Part shown: in pieces, positions 53,548 to 61,730 of the stretch | Position numbering within the stretch: the stretch's first letter is position 1 | How the letters are laid out: each line of letters starts with the position of its first letter | Source: Catenuloplanes indicus | GTDB taxonomy: Bacteria; Actinomycetota; Actinomycetes; Mycobacteriales; Micromonosporaceae | Length of the DNA stretch: 64,000 nucleotides | Reading direction: 5' to 3' | Assembly: GCF_030813715.1 (NCBI RefSeq) | Contig: NZ_JAUSUZ010000001.1 | Location: forward strand, 2,480,001 to 2,544,000 | The notes under the pieces: model-generated | The model's database searches: none | What the model saw: the letters and a program-made list of their open reading frames with translations, nothing else | Told to the model about the DNA's origin: nothing | Translations under genes and position numbers: made by a program

Positions 53548-54485
53548 CCGCCGCAGCCTCCGCCGCCGCAGCCGCCACCGCCGCAGGAGCTGCCGCCGCC
53601 GTCCGAGCCGCCGCCGCTGTCCGAGCCGGACCAGGACGAGCCGGAGTCGCCGGACCAGCCGCTGCTGCCGGCCCCGGAGGCGGCGGCCTGCCGCTGGATC
53701 TCCGCCTCGGCGGCGAACGCGGCGTCGTACGTGTAGAGCGACGCGGTGCCCCAGAGCGCCACACCCATCGCGAGGCCGCTCATGCCGTACGTGCCCCAGG
53801 CCGGCGACTGCGCCGGCGACAGGTACTGGTACCGCGTGCGCATCCCGGCCAGCGCGTTCTTGCCGGCCCGGCTCATCCACGGCGTGCGCGAGCGGAGCAT
53901 CAGCGTCGTGATGCCGAGCGCCAGCACGATGATCATGAGGTACCAGACCGCGGCGCCGTTGATCAGGCCGGCCACGAGGCGCACCACGCCCAGCGCGACC
54001 AGCGCGGCGAGCAGCAGCGTGGTGTTGCGGTACGCCCGGCGGTCCTCCTCGGCGAGCGCGAGCCCGTACCGTTCCAGGTCGTCGCGCAGCCGGTCCAGCT
54101 CGCTCTTGACCTCCGATTTGTTCCGCACGCCGTACACCGTCGACGGGCCGCGCTGCAGCACCCGGTGGATCGCCGCGTCGAGCGGCGGCGCACCGTCCGG
54201 GAGCGGGGCGACCGGCACGAGCGTCTTGCCCGGCGCGGTGGCGATCAGGCCACCGGCGCGCAGCGCCGCGATCGAGGAGTAGACGGCGAGGTCCGACCCC
54301 CCGGTCAGGTACGCCGCCTGCGCGGCCGTCAGGTGATCCGTGCCGGGCACCTGCTTGCCGGCCGCGATGGTGTGCCGGCGGACCAGAACTGTCACGAGGG
54401 CGACGGCGATGGCACCCAGATACAGCGCGAGGAAGGTCGGGCCGGGGATTCCCCAGGTGTAGCCCGATGCCGCAAGCGTGTCCAT
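53544..54485 (-). CDS. TIGR04222 membrane protein with C-terminal Cys-Gly tail
   Basis: This 313-residue protein has an N-terminal membrane span (residues about 12-34), a soluble helical domain (residues about 40-150, with TAAQAAYLTGGSDLAVYSSIAALRAGGLI), a second pair of spans near residues 160-200 and a fourth near 243-262. The C-terminus is Ser/Gly-rich and ends in SSCGGGGCGGGGCGG, with three evenly spaced cysteines. This tail is the defining feature of TIGR04222 proteins. It is translationally coupled (ATGA) to the DUF692 gene, so the tail is a plausible substrate. The ATG at 54485 is supported by a CACAAT box 6 nt upstream. Confidence 0.9.
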   Translation of the reverse strand: MDTLAASGYTWGIPGPTFLALYLGAIAVALVTVLVRRHTIAAGKQVPGTDHLTAAQAAYLTGGSDLAVYSSIAALRAGGLIATAPGKTLVPVAPLPDGAPPLDAAIHRVLQRGPSTVYGVRNKSEVKSELDRLRDDLERYGLALAEEDRRAYRNTTLLLAALVALGVVRLVAGLINGAAVWYLMIIVLALGITTLMLRSRTPWMSRAGKNALAGMRTRYQYLSPAQSPAWGTYGMSGLAMGVALWGTASLYTYDAAFAAEAEIQRQAAASGAGSSGWSGDSGSSWSGSDSGGGSDGGGSSCGGGGCGGGGCGG

Positions 54486-54491
54486 GCGGTC

Positions 54492-54497
54492 ATTGTG
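54492..54497 (-). promoter_or_regulatory. -10 box (CACAAT) of the TIGR04222/DUF692 operon
   Basis: CACAAT is 6 nt before the ATG at 54485. The local sequence GCACAATGACCGC almost repeats the promoter of the hypothetical gene at 50183. Confidence 0.45.
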
Positions 54498-54540
54498 CGC
54501 CACGCCCGCCAATGTCGATCTCCCCGGAACGGGCCAGGAT

Positions 54541-55113
54541 TCAGCTGCGCCGGACCGCTTCCTCCACCACGTCCAGCACGCGGCTCAGCGACCCGGCCGG
54601 GCGGCCCATCGCCAGGTGCAGCACCAGCCCGTCGTACGCCAGCTCCAGGAACTCGGCCAGCACGTCCAGCGGCACGTCGTCGCGCAGCTTGCCGGCGTCG
54701 CGCAGCCGGCCGAGCCGGGTGCGGGTGGCCTCCTCGATCGCGGCCTGCCGCTGCGCCCACCGGGACGCGAAGTCGGGGTCGGTGCGCAGCCGGCGGGAGA
54801 CCTCCAGCTGGCTGCCCAGCCAGCCGGCCGTGTCCGGCGAGCCCGCGCGGGCCAGCAGATCACGCATCACCTGGACCAGGCCGTTCTCCGCGACCGTGGT
54901 GACCATGGCGGCCGCGTCGTCCTCCGCCACCGCGAGGAACAGCGAGTCCTTGTCCCGGAAGTGGTGGAAGATCGCGCCCCGGGACAGCCCGGTGGCCTCC
55001 TCCAGGCGACGCACGGTGGCGCCCTCGTAACCGTGCCGGGCGAAGCAGGCCCGCGCGGCCGAGAGAATCTCCTGGCGGCGCGCGTCGAGCTGATCCTGGC
55101 TTACCCTTGGCAC
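54541..55113 (-). CDS. acnR: TetR family regulator, AcnR-like
   Basis: This 190-residue protein begins with the DNA-binding domain RRQEILSAARACFARHGYEGATVRRLEEATGLSRGAIFHHFRDKDSLFLAVAEDD. This closely follows AcnR, the aconitase repressor of corynebacteria and mycobacteria, including the EGATVRRLEEATG stretch. The C-terminal ligand domain is of normal length. In this window acnA is about 6 kb away, and a related palindrome occurs in front of both genes. The start is the GTG at 55113. It is transcribed away from the SDR gene. Confidence 0.75.
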   Translation of the reverse strand: MPRVSQDQLDARRQEILSAARACFARHGYEGATVRRLEEATGLSRGAIFHHFRDKDSLFLAVAEDDAAAMVTTVAENGLVQVMRDLLARAGSPDTAGWLGSQLEVSRRLRTDPDFASRWAQRQAAIEEATRTRLGRLRDAGKLRDDVPLDVLAEFLELAYDGLVLHLAMGRPAGSLSRVLDVVEEAVRRS

Positions 55114-55151
55114 GCCGTCGATCGTGTCACGCTGCGCAGTAATTCTGCAAT

Positions 55152-55163
55152 CCGTACGTACGG
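55152..55163. promoter_or_regulatory. 12-bp perfect palindrome CCGTACGTACGG, putative AcnR operator
   Basis: It lies between the TetR gene and the SDR gene and overlaps the likely -35 region of the SDR promoter. A 10-of-12 match is present upstream of acnA at 45372. Confidence 0.5.
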
Positions 55164-55182
55164 CTTGTAACTCGCCCGGGCG

Positions 55183-55188
55183 TAGGAT
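55183..55188 (+). promoter_or_regulatory. -10 box (TAGGAT) of leaderless SDR gene
   Basis: TAGGAT ends 7 nt before the ATG at 55196. The palindrome at 55152-55163 is placed to block this promoter. Confidence 0.5.
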
Positions 55189-55195
55189 CCTCCGC

Positions 55196-55951
55196 ATGGA
55201 TCTGGGTCTGGACGGACGCGTGTACGTGCTCACCGGTGCCTCCCGCGGTCTCGGCTTCGCCACCGCCGAGGCACTCGTCGCGGACGGCGCACACGTGGTG
55301 ATCTCCGCCCGTTCCGCGGACGCGGTCACGGACGCGGTGTCCCGGTTGGGCGACCGCGCGCACGGCGTGGTCGCCGACCTCGGCGACCCGGCCGCCGCGC
55401 GCCGCCTGGCCGACGCCGCGCGGGACCGGTTCGGCCGGATCGACGGGGCGCTGATCTCGGTCGGCGGCCCACCGCCCGGCTCCTCGCTCGAGGTCATGGA
55501 CGAGCAGTGGCGGTCCGCGTTCGAGACCGTGTTCCTGGGCGCGGTGCGCACGGCGCGCACGATCGCCGGTGAGCTCGGCGACGGCGGCGCGATCGCGTTC
55601 GTGGCGTCCAACTCGGCGAAGTCGCCGATCAGCGGCCTGGGCATCTCCAACGGGCTGCGGCCCGGCCTGGCCATGGTCGCCAAGGAGCTGGCCGACGAGC
55701 TGGGCCCGCGCGGCATCCGGGTGCTGAGCCTGCTGCCCGGCCGCTTCCTCACCGACCGGCTGCGCGAGCTGATGGAGGACACCGGCGACGCCGAGGCGGC
55801 CGCCGCGGGTTACCGGAAGGCCATTCCGCTGCGCCGCATCGGCGACCCGGCGGAGTTCGGGCGGGTCGCCGCGTTCGCGCTGTCGCCGGCCGCGAGCTTC
55901 CTGAGCGGCGTCGCGCTGCCGGTCGACGGCGGCGCGATCCGTACCCTCTGA
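55196..55951 (+). CDS. atypical short-chain dehydrogenase/reductase
   Basis: This 251-residue protein has the SDR cofactor motif LTGASRGLGFATAEAL (residues about 12-27), then VVADLGDPAAA and ALISVGGPPPGS. At the active site the expected YxxxK is absent: the segment reads SPISGLGISNGLRPGLAMVAK, with Ile150 and Leu154 at the Tyr and Lys positions. The closing region AASFLSGVALPVDGGAIRTL is typical. Related SDRs with LSNxLRP-type sequences are known and may be inactive or use other residues. Its stop overlaps the mug start (TGATG). A leaderless promoter precedes it. Confidence 0.85.
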   Translation: MDLGLDGRVYVLTGASRGLGFATAEALVADGAHVVISARSADAVTDAVSRLGDRAHGVVADLGDPAAARRLADAARDRFGRIDGALISVGGPPPGSSLEVMDEQWRSAFETVFLGAVRTARTIAGELGDGGAIAFVASNSAKSPISGLGISNGLRPGLAMVAKELADELGPRGIRVLSLLPGRFLTDRLRELMEDTGDAEAAAAGYRKAIPLRRIGDPAEFGRVAAFALSPAASFLSGVALPVDGGAIRTL

Positions 55952-56505
55952 TGGGCTTCACCAGGGCCGAGCTGGCGGCCGCAGCCGACCGGGTGATCCC
56001 GGACGTGATCGCGCCCGGCCTGCGCGTGCTGTTCTGCGGCATCAACCCCGGGCTGTACTCGGCCGCGACCGGCCACCATTTCGCGCGGCCCGGCAACCGT
56101 TTCTGGCCCGCGCTGCACGGCGCCGGCTTCACGCCCCGGCTGCTCGCCCCCGCGGAGCAGGACGAGCTTCCCGGGTACGGCCTGGGGATCACGAACATCG
56201 TGCCGCGCGCGTCGGCCCGCGCCGACGAGCTGTCCCCGGCCGAGCTGACCGCCGGCGGCGCGGCGCTGACCGCGAAGGTCGCCGAGTTCCGCCCCGCCTG
56301 GCTGGCCGTGCTCGGCATCGGCGCCTACCGCGCCGCGTTCGCCCGCCCCGGGGCCACCGTCGGCCCCCAGCCCGACCGCCTCGGCGGCACCGGCATCTGG
56401 ATCCTCCCCAACCCCAGCGGCCTCAACGCCTCCTACCAACTCCCCCGCCTGACCGCCGAGTTCACCCGCCTCCGCACCGAGGCGCCGCCCACGCCCGGCG
56501 CCTGA
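55951..56505 (+). CDS. mug: G/U mismatch-specific DNA glycosylase
   Basis: This 184-residue protein of the uracil-DNA glycosylase superfamily carries the Mug/TDG motif LRVLFCGINPGLYSAATGHHFARPGNRFWPALH (residues about 25-57), in which GINPG holds the catalytic Asn. The later motif ILPNPSGLNASY (residues about 150-161) matches the loop that enters the DNA. It removes uracil or ethenocytosine from mismatches in DNA repair. It is coupled to the SDR gene through an overlapping stop/start. Confidence 0.94.
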   Translation: MGFTRAELAAAADRVIPDVIAPGLRVLFCGINPGLYSAATGHHFARPGNRFWPALHGAGFTPRLLAPAEQDELPGYGLGITNIVPRASARADELSPAELTAGGAALTAKVAEFRPAWLAVLGIGAYRAAFARPGATVGPQPDRLGGTGIWILPNPSGLNASYQLPRLTAEFTRLRTEAPPTPGA

Positions 56506-56539
56506 CGTCCGGGGCGCCCCCGAGCCGCAGGCGGACCGC

Positions 56540-56609
56540 CGGCGGAGACGTGCCGGGCGGGGCCGGCCCGCGGGAGCATGCGGGCCGCACCGCGCCGGAA
56601 GCGGGGAGA
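56540..56609 (-). repeat. dispersed post-stop repeat, copy E
   Basis: Read on the minus strand it begins CCCCGCTTCCGGCGCGG about 8 nt after the stop codon of the ABC transporter gene and continues through GCATGCTCCCGCGGGCC. The far end is more diverged than in other copies. It lies in the convergent junction between mug and the ABC gene. Confidence 0.7.
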
Positions 56610-56614
56610 TGAAC

Positions 56615-58510
56615 CTATCGAGCGGTAGTGAATTGGGTCTTGTAGAGGTCCGCGTAGAGGCCGCCGGCCGCGAGCAGTGACTCGTGGGTGCCGCGTTCGG
56701 TGATACGGCCGTGGTTCATGACCAGGATCTGGTCGGCCGCGCGGATGGTGGAGAGCCGGTGCGCGATGACCAGCGCGGTGCGGCCGGTCAGCGCGGCCGT
56801 GAGCGCGGACTGCACCGCGGCCTCGCTCTCCGAGTCCAGGTGGGCGGTGGCCTCGTCCAGGATCACCACGGACGGGGCCTTGAGCAGCAAGCGGGCGATC
56901 GCGATCCGCTGCTTCTCGCCGCCGGAGAAGCGGTAGCCGCGCTCGCCGACGACCGTCTCCAGGCCGTCGGGCAGTTCCCGGACCACGTCGGCGACCTGGG
57001 CGGCGGTCAGCGCGGCCCACAGCTCGTCGTCGGTGGCGCCGGGCCGTGCGTAGCGGAGGTTCTCCGCGATCGTCTCGTGGAACAGGTGGGCGTCCTGGGT
57101 GACCACGCCGACCGTGTCGCGCAGCGAGGCCAGGCGGGCGTCGCGGACGTCGGTGCCGCCGATCGTGATCGCGCCGGACGTGACGTCGTAGACCCGGGAG
57201 AGCAGCATCGCGGTGGTGGACTTGCCGGCGCCGGACGGGCCGACCAGCGCGACCATGGTGCCCGGTTCGACGGTGAACGAGAGCCCGTGCAGGACCGGTT
57301 CGGTGGCGGCCCGGTCGAGCACCGCGACGTCCTCCAGCGAGGCCAGCGACGTCTCGGCCGCGGTCGGGTAGCGGAACGTGACGTCGTCGAAGACCACCCG
57401 GGCGCCGGTGACGTCGGCCGCGCCGGGGCGTTCCTCGATCGCCGGGCGCAGGTCGAGCACCTCGAAGACGCGTTCGAACGAGACCAGCGCGCTCATCACG
57501 TCGACGCGCACGTTGGAGAGCGCGGTCAGCGGGCCGTAGAGGCGGGTGAGCAGCAGCGCGAGCGTGACGACCGTGCCCGCGCTGACCGCGCCGGTGACCG
57601 CGAGCCAGCCGCCGAGGCCGTAGGTGAGCGCCTGGGCCAGCGACGCGACCAGCAGCATCGCGACGAAGAACGTGCGCGAGTAGATCGCCTGGCGGACGCC
57701 GATGTCGCGCACCCGGCGGGCCCGGACCTCGAACTTGCGCGCCTCCTCGGCCGGCGAGCCGAACAGCTTGACCAGCAGCGCACCGGCGACGCCGAACCGT
57801 TCGACCATGGTCGCCTGCATGGACGCGCTCAGCTCGTACGACTCCCGGGTGATCTCGGCGAGCCGGCGGCCGACCCGGCGGGCGGGCAGGATGAACAGCG
57901 GCAGCATGACCAGCGACAGCAGCGTGATCTGCCAGGAGAGCGTGAACATCACGCCCGCGGTGAGCGCGAGCTGGATCGCGTTGCTGACCACGCCGGAGAG
58001 CGTGGACGTGAACGCCTGCTGCGCGCCGATCACGTCGTTGTTGAGCCGGCTGACCAGCGCACCGGTCTGGGTGCGGGTGAAGAACGCCAGCGGCTGCCGC
58101 TGCACGTGGTCGAAGACGCGGGTGCGCAGGTCGAGGATGATGCTCTCGCCGACACGCGCGGAGTACCACCGCTGGCCGAGCGAGAGCAGCGCGTCCGCGA
58201 GCGCGATGCCGGCGATCGCCACCGCGATCCAGACGATGGTCCGGGCCGCCTCCGGACCGCCCCGGGTGATCTCGTTGACCACGTCGCCGGCCAGCACCGG
58301 CGTGGCCACGCCGAGTACCGCGGAGATCACCACGGCGACAAGAAAGATCAAGATATCCCGGCGGTACGGGTACGCGAAGCGCACCACCCGGCCGGTGATC
58401 CTCCAGTCGACCTTGCGGCCTTCGAGCTTCTTCTCGTTGTTCAGCGCCCGCAGCGTGGACCAGCCGCCCATGCTCCCGGGCCCGCCCGGCATTCCCCGCA
58501 TGTTGTTCAT
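56615..58510 (-). CDS. ABC exporter, fused permease and ATPase
   Basis: This 631-residue type IV ABC half-transporter has six membrane helices in residues about 45-330 (for example DILIFLVAVVISAVLGVATPVLAGDVVNEI) and an ATPase domain with Walker A in ALVGPSGAGKSTTAML, signature YRFSGGEKQRIAIARLLL, Walker B in VVILDEATAHLD and the switch His in VIAHRLSTIRAAD. Between them an extra loop (AETSLASLEDVAVLDRAATEP) interrupts the ATPase start. Such transporters export lipids, drugs or peptides as homo- or heterodimers. The N-terminus MNNMRGMPGGPGSMGGW is glycine-rich. A repeat copy follows its stop. Confidence 0.94.
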   Translation of the reverse strand: MNNMRGMPGGPGSMGGWSTLRALNNEKKLEGRKVDWRITGRVVRFAYPYRRDILIFLVAVVISAVLGVATPVLAGDVVNEITRGGPEAARTIVWIAVAIAGIALADALLSLGQRWYSARVGESIILDLRTRVFDHVQRQPLAFFTRTQTGALVSRLNNDVIGAQQAFTSTLSGVVSNAIQLALTAGVMFTLSWQITLLSLVMLPLFILPARRVGRRLAEITRESYELSASMQATMVERFGVAGALLVKLFGSPAEEARKFEVRARRVRDIGVRQAIYSRTFFVAMLLVASLAQALTYGLGGWLAVTGAVSAGTVVTLALLLTRLYGPLTALSNVRVDVMSALVSFERVFEVLDLRPAIEERPGAADVTGARVVFDDVTFRYPTAAETSLASLEDVAVLDRAATEPVLHGLSFTVEPGTMVALVGPSGAGKSTTAMLLSRVYDVTSGAITIGGTDVRDARLASLRDTVGVVTQDAHLFHETIAENLRYARPGATDDELWAALTAAQVADVVRELPDGLETVVGERGYRFSGGEKQRIAIARLLLKAPSVVILDEATAHLDSESEAAVQSALTAALTGRTALVIAHRLSTIRAADQILVMNHGRITERGTHESLLAAGGLYADLYKTQFTTAR

Positions 58511-58551
58511 CTCGGAGGCAAATCTAGACCGCGGGGCGGGCAACCGCTCGG

Positions 58552-59310
58552 TCAGCCGCCGGTGCCTCCGAACAGGTCCTTGGCGCGGCGGACCTGGGCC
58601 TCGCGTTCGGCACGGTCGGCGTCGGCGTCGGAACGGTCCGCGGCGGCGGAGAGCAACGCCTTGATCTCGATGACCGCGTCCCGGTTGCCCGCCAGCACGG
58701 CGGCGGTCAGATCCCGGGTGGCCCGCTCCAGCTCGGCGACCGGCACGACGAGGTTGCCGAGGCCCATCGCGGCGGCCTCGTCCGCGGCGACGCGGCGGCC
58801 GGTCACGCAGACCTCCAGCGCGCGGGCGTAACCGATCAGCTCGACCAGGCGCTTCGTGCCGCCCAGGTCGGGGACCAGGCCGAGCGTCACCTCGGCCATC
58901 GACAGCTTCGCGTCGTCGGCGAGCAGCCGGAGGTCGCAGGCGAGCGCGAGCTGGAACCCGGCGCCGATCGCGTGGCCCTGCACGGCCGCGATCGTCACCA
59001 AATCGGGCCGGCGCAGCCAGGTGAACGCCTCCTGGAACCCGGCGATCCGCTCCGCGGCCTCGTCGTCCGGCAGCGCGGCCAGCTCGGTGAAGTCGCCACC
59101 GCCGAACACCGCGCGGTCCAGGCCCGCGGAAAACGCGCGCCCCTCGCCGCGCACCACAACGACCCGGACGTCACCGGTCAGTTCTCGGGAGAAATTGCGC
59201 AGAGCGCGCCACATATCCGGCGTCTGCGCATTGAGGACGTCGGGCCGGCACAACGTCACCGTCGCGACCGGCCCGTCGCATTCAAGCCGCACGCCACTAT
59301 CTGAATTCAT
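58552..59310 (-). CDS. enoyl-CoA hydratase/isomerase family protein
   Basis: This 252-residue crotonase-fold protein has CRPDVLNAQTPDMW, the oxyanion-hole segment GEGRAFSAGLDR, then VQGHAIGAGFQLALACDLRLL and VTLGLVPDLGGTKRLVELIG. The first catalytic Glu of classical hydratases is Gln here (GAGFQLA), so isomerase or another crotonase chemistry is possible. It acts on acyl-CoA thioesters in the cytoplasm. The ABC transporter lies 41 nt downstream on the same strand. Confidence 0.9.
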   Translation of the reverse strand: MNSDSGVRLECDGPVATVTLCRPDVLNAQTPDMWRALRNFSRELTGDVRVVVVRGEGRAFSAGLDRAVFGGGDFTELAALPDDEAAERIAGFQEAFTWLRRPDLVTIAAVQGHAIGAGFQLALACDLRLLADDAKLSMAEVTLGLVPDLGGTKRLVELIGYARALEVCVTGRRVAADEAAAMGLGNLVVPVAELERATRDLTAAVLAGNRDAVIEIKALLSAAADRSDADADRAEREAQVRRAKDLFGGTGG

Positions 59311-59356
59311 CGGGGGGATCCCGGACGCGCGTACTGTTTGCCGGCGATTACCGGGC

Positions 59357-59584
59357 TCACGCCTTCTTGCGACGGCGGGCGCCGCCGCGCTGGCGCAGTT
59401 GAACGCCGCTTTCGGTCAGAACTCGGTGCACGAAACCGTAGGAACGGCCTGTCGAGGCGGCCAAGGCGCGGATACTTTCCCCAGAGGTATACCGCTTTAC
59501 GAGGTCCTTGGCGAGCGTCTGACGCTCCTGCCCGACAATTCGGCGACCTTTCTCAGTGCTGGTGGCTGTGCCAGTGGCTGCCAT
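59357..59584 (-). CDS. small helix-turn-helix protein
   Basis: This 75-residue basic protein contains KGRRIVGQERQTLAKDLVKRYTSGESIRALAASTGRSYGFVHRVLTESGVQLRQRGG and a lysine-rich end RRRKKA. The central part is a resolvase-like helix-turn-helix. It is a very conserved small DNA-binding protein in actinobacteria, of unknown targets and perhaps nucleoid-associated. GAGGATT lies before the ATG, and a TCTAAT -10 box at 59632-59637 is plausible. Confidence 0.88.
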   Translation of the reverse strand: MAATGTATSTEKGRRIVGQERQTLAKDLVKRYTSGESIRALAASTGRSYGFVHRVLTESGVQLRQRGGARRRKKA

Positions 59585-59954
59585 GTTGAATCCTCACGTC
59601 CCAGACTGTGCGGTTCGATGCGGTCCCACCTATTAGACCGCCTCGAACGATCATGCGCCAGATACCATTCGTTCGCCAACCGACACGCATGCCACTGTCG
59701 GGCCACGCGCACGGCGGCCGAGTCGCTTCGCCGGCTGGCTCGTTACCCGCCTATCGGCTCGTACCTGCGCATTCTTGGCGCCGCCCGCACGGTGCGGCAT
59801 CGTCGGCCGTACATCGGGGGCGGTACGGAGTGTGCCAAGATTTTCACACTCCCGTGTCGCCGCCGACAGGAGAAGCCGTCAATACCTACCGTCACTGAAA
59901 TTTTCGGCGCCAATTCCACTCACGGGAACTGCAAAACATGGGATTAGCTGCGGC
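59585..59954. other. 370-bp intergenic region
   Basis: It carries the promoter and leader of the HTH gene on the minus strand (TCTAAT at 59632-59637) and the 3' end of the ABC-F transcript. I see no gene, terminator hairpin or repeat in the remainder. The AT-rich piece near 59890-59945 is the end of the ABC-F downstream region. Confidence 0.5.
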
Positions 59955-61553
59955 TCAGGCGAGTTCGACGAGCTCGAGCAGGTCGTCGCTCCACGCGTCC
60001 TCGTCACCGTCCGGAAGAAGGATGGCGCGGTCCGGCTTCAGCGCCAGCACGCAGCCCGGGTCGTGGGTGACGAGCACGATCGCGCCGGGGTAGTTCGCGA
60101 TCGCGTCCAGCACCTGCTCGCGGCTGGCCGGGTCGAGGTTGTTCGTCGGCTCGTCGAGGAGCAGCACGTTCGCCCCGGAACAGACCAGCGTGGCGAGCGC
60201 GAGCCGGGTCTTCTCCCCGCCGGAGAGCACACCGGCCGGCTTGTTCACGTCGTCGCCGCTGAACAGGAACGCGCCCAGGATCTTCCGCAGGTCGGTGTCC
60301 GACTGGTCCGGCGCGGCGCTGCGCATGTGCTCCAGGATCGTGCGGTCCACGTCCAGCGTCTCGTGCTCCTGCGCGTAGTAGCCGAGGCGCAGCCCGTGCC
60401 CGGGGTTCACCGACCCGGTGTCCGACTCCAGCAGCCCGCCCAGCATGCGCAGCAGCGTGGTCTTTCCGGCGCCGTTCAGGCCCAGGATCGCCACCCGGGA
60501 GCCACGGTCCACCGCCACGCTCACGTCCGTGAAGATCTCCAGCGAGCCGTACGACTTGGAGAGGTTCGACGCGGTCAGCGGCGTCTTGCCGCACGGCGCC
60601 GGTGCGGGGAAGCGCACCTTCGCCACCCGGTCCGCGGTGCGCTCCTCCTCCAGGCCGGAGAGCAGCTTCTCGGCGCGCTTCGCCATGTTCTGCGCGGCGA
60701 CGGTCTTGGTGGCCTTGGCGCGCATCTTGTCGGCCTGCGCCATCAGCGCACCGGCCTTCTTCTCCGCGTTGGCCCGCTCGCGCCGGCGGCGGCGCTCGTC
60801 CGTCTCGCGCTGCTCGAGGTACGCCTTCCAGCCCAGGTTGTACTGGTCGACCACGGACCGGGTGGCGTCCAGGTACCACACCTTGTTGACCACGGCCTCC
60901 AGCATCGCGCCGTCGTGGGAGATCACCACGAGCCCGCCCTTGTGCGCGGCGAGAAAGCTCTTCAGCCAGTTGATCGAGTCTGCGTCCAAGTGGTTCGTGG
61001 GCTCGTCGAGCAACAGGATGCCGCTGTCACCGGCGTCCCGGAACAGGATCCGGGCCAGCTCGATCCGGCGGCGCTGACCACCGGAGAGCGTGCCGATCGT
61101 CTGCGCCAGGATGCGGTCCTCGAGACCGAGGTTCGCGCAGATCCGGGCGGCCTCGGCCTCGGCCGCGTAACCGCCGAGCGCGGCGAACCGGTCCTCCAGC
61201 GCGCCGTACTTGCGGACCAGGCGGTCGTCCGCGTCGTTCGCCAGTTTGTCCTGCAACTCGTTCATCTCGCGGAGGATCGCGTCCAGCCCGCGGGCGGAGA
61301 GCACCCGGTCGCGCGCGGTGACGCCCAGGTCGCCGGTGCGCGGGTCCTGCGGGAGATAACCGGCCTCGCCGCGGCGTTCGACCTTCCCCGCGTACGGCTG
61401 GCCCTCGCCGGCGAGCACCTTCAGCGTCGTGGTCTTGCCCGCGCCGTTGCGGCCGACCAGGCCGATCCGGTCGCCCGGCTGGATCCGCAGGTTGGCCTCG
61501 GACAGCAGGATGCGGGCTCCGGCGCGAAGCTCCAGGCCGGTGACGGTGATCAT
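59955..61553 (-). CDS. ABC-F family ATPase
   Basis: This 532-residue protein has two ABC domains and no membrane part. Domain 1 has GLVGRNGAGKTTTLKVL, LSGGQRRRIELARIL and ILLLDEPTNHLD. Domain 2 has AILGLNGAGKTTLLRML, LSGGEKTRLALATLV and VLLLDEPTNNLD. The linker between them (residues about 245-320) is highly charged (RRRRRERANAEKKAG), as in ABC-F proteins that act in the ribosomal E site for translation control or antibiotic resistance. The linker length fits housekeeping members. I use the ATG at 61553; one six codons earlier is possible. Confidence 0.94.
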   Translation of the reverse strand: MITVTGLELRAGARILLSEANLRIQPGDRIGLVGRNGAGKTTTLKVLAGEGQPYAGKVERRGEAGYLPQDPRTGDLGVTARDRVLSARGLDAILREMNELQDKLANDADDRLVRKYGALEDRFAALGGYAAEAEAARICANLGLEDRILAQTIGTLSGGQRRRIELARILFRDAGDSGILLLDEPTNHLDADSINWLKSFLAAHKGGLVVISHDGAMLEAVVNKVWYLDATRSVVDQYNLGWKAYLEQRETDERRRRRERANAEKKAGALMAQADKMRAKATKTVAAQNMAKRAEKLLSGLEEERTADRVAKVRFPAPAPCGKTPLTASNLSKSYGSLEIFTDVSVAVDRGSRVAILGLNGAGKTTLLRMLGGLLESDTGSVNPGHGLRLGYYAQEHETLDVDRTILEHMRSAAPDQSDTDLRKILGAFLFSGDDVNKPAGVLSGGEKTRLALATLVCSGANVLLLDEPTNNLDPASREQVLDAIANYPGAIVLVTHDPGCVLALKPDRAILLPDGDEDAWSDDLLELVELA

Positions 61554-61730
61554 TGGGTGACTCGCTCTCAAGAGATCCCGGGCCGGAATCGTCCCGGCAC
61601 AGAGAAGCTCCGCGCGAGGCGGAGCACCAACCTTCAGTGTACCGATGCGCCAACACGCCTTCTTCCGGATTGATTTCCAAGATCAACGGGTACGTCGGTG
61701 GCACCCTTCGTGAACGACTGGAGCCGGACG

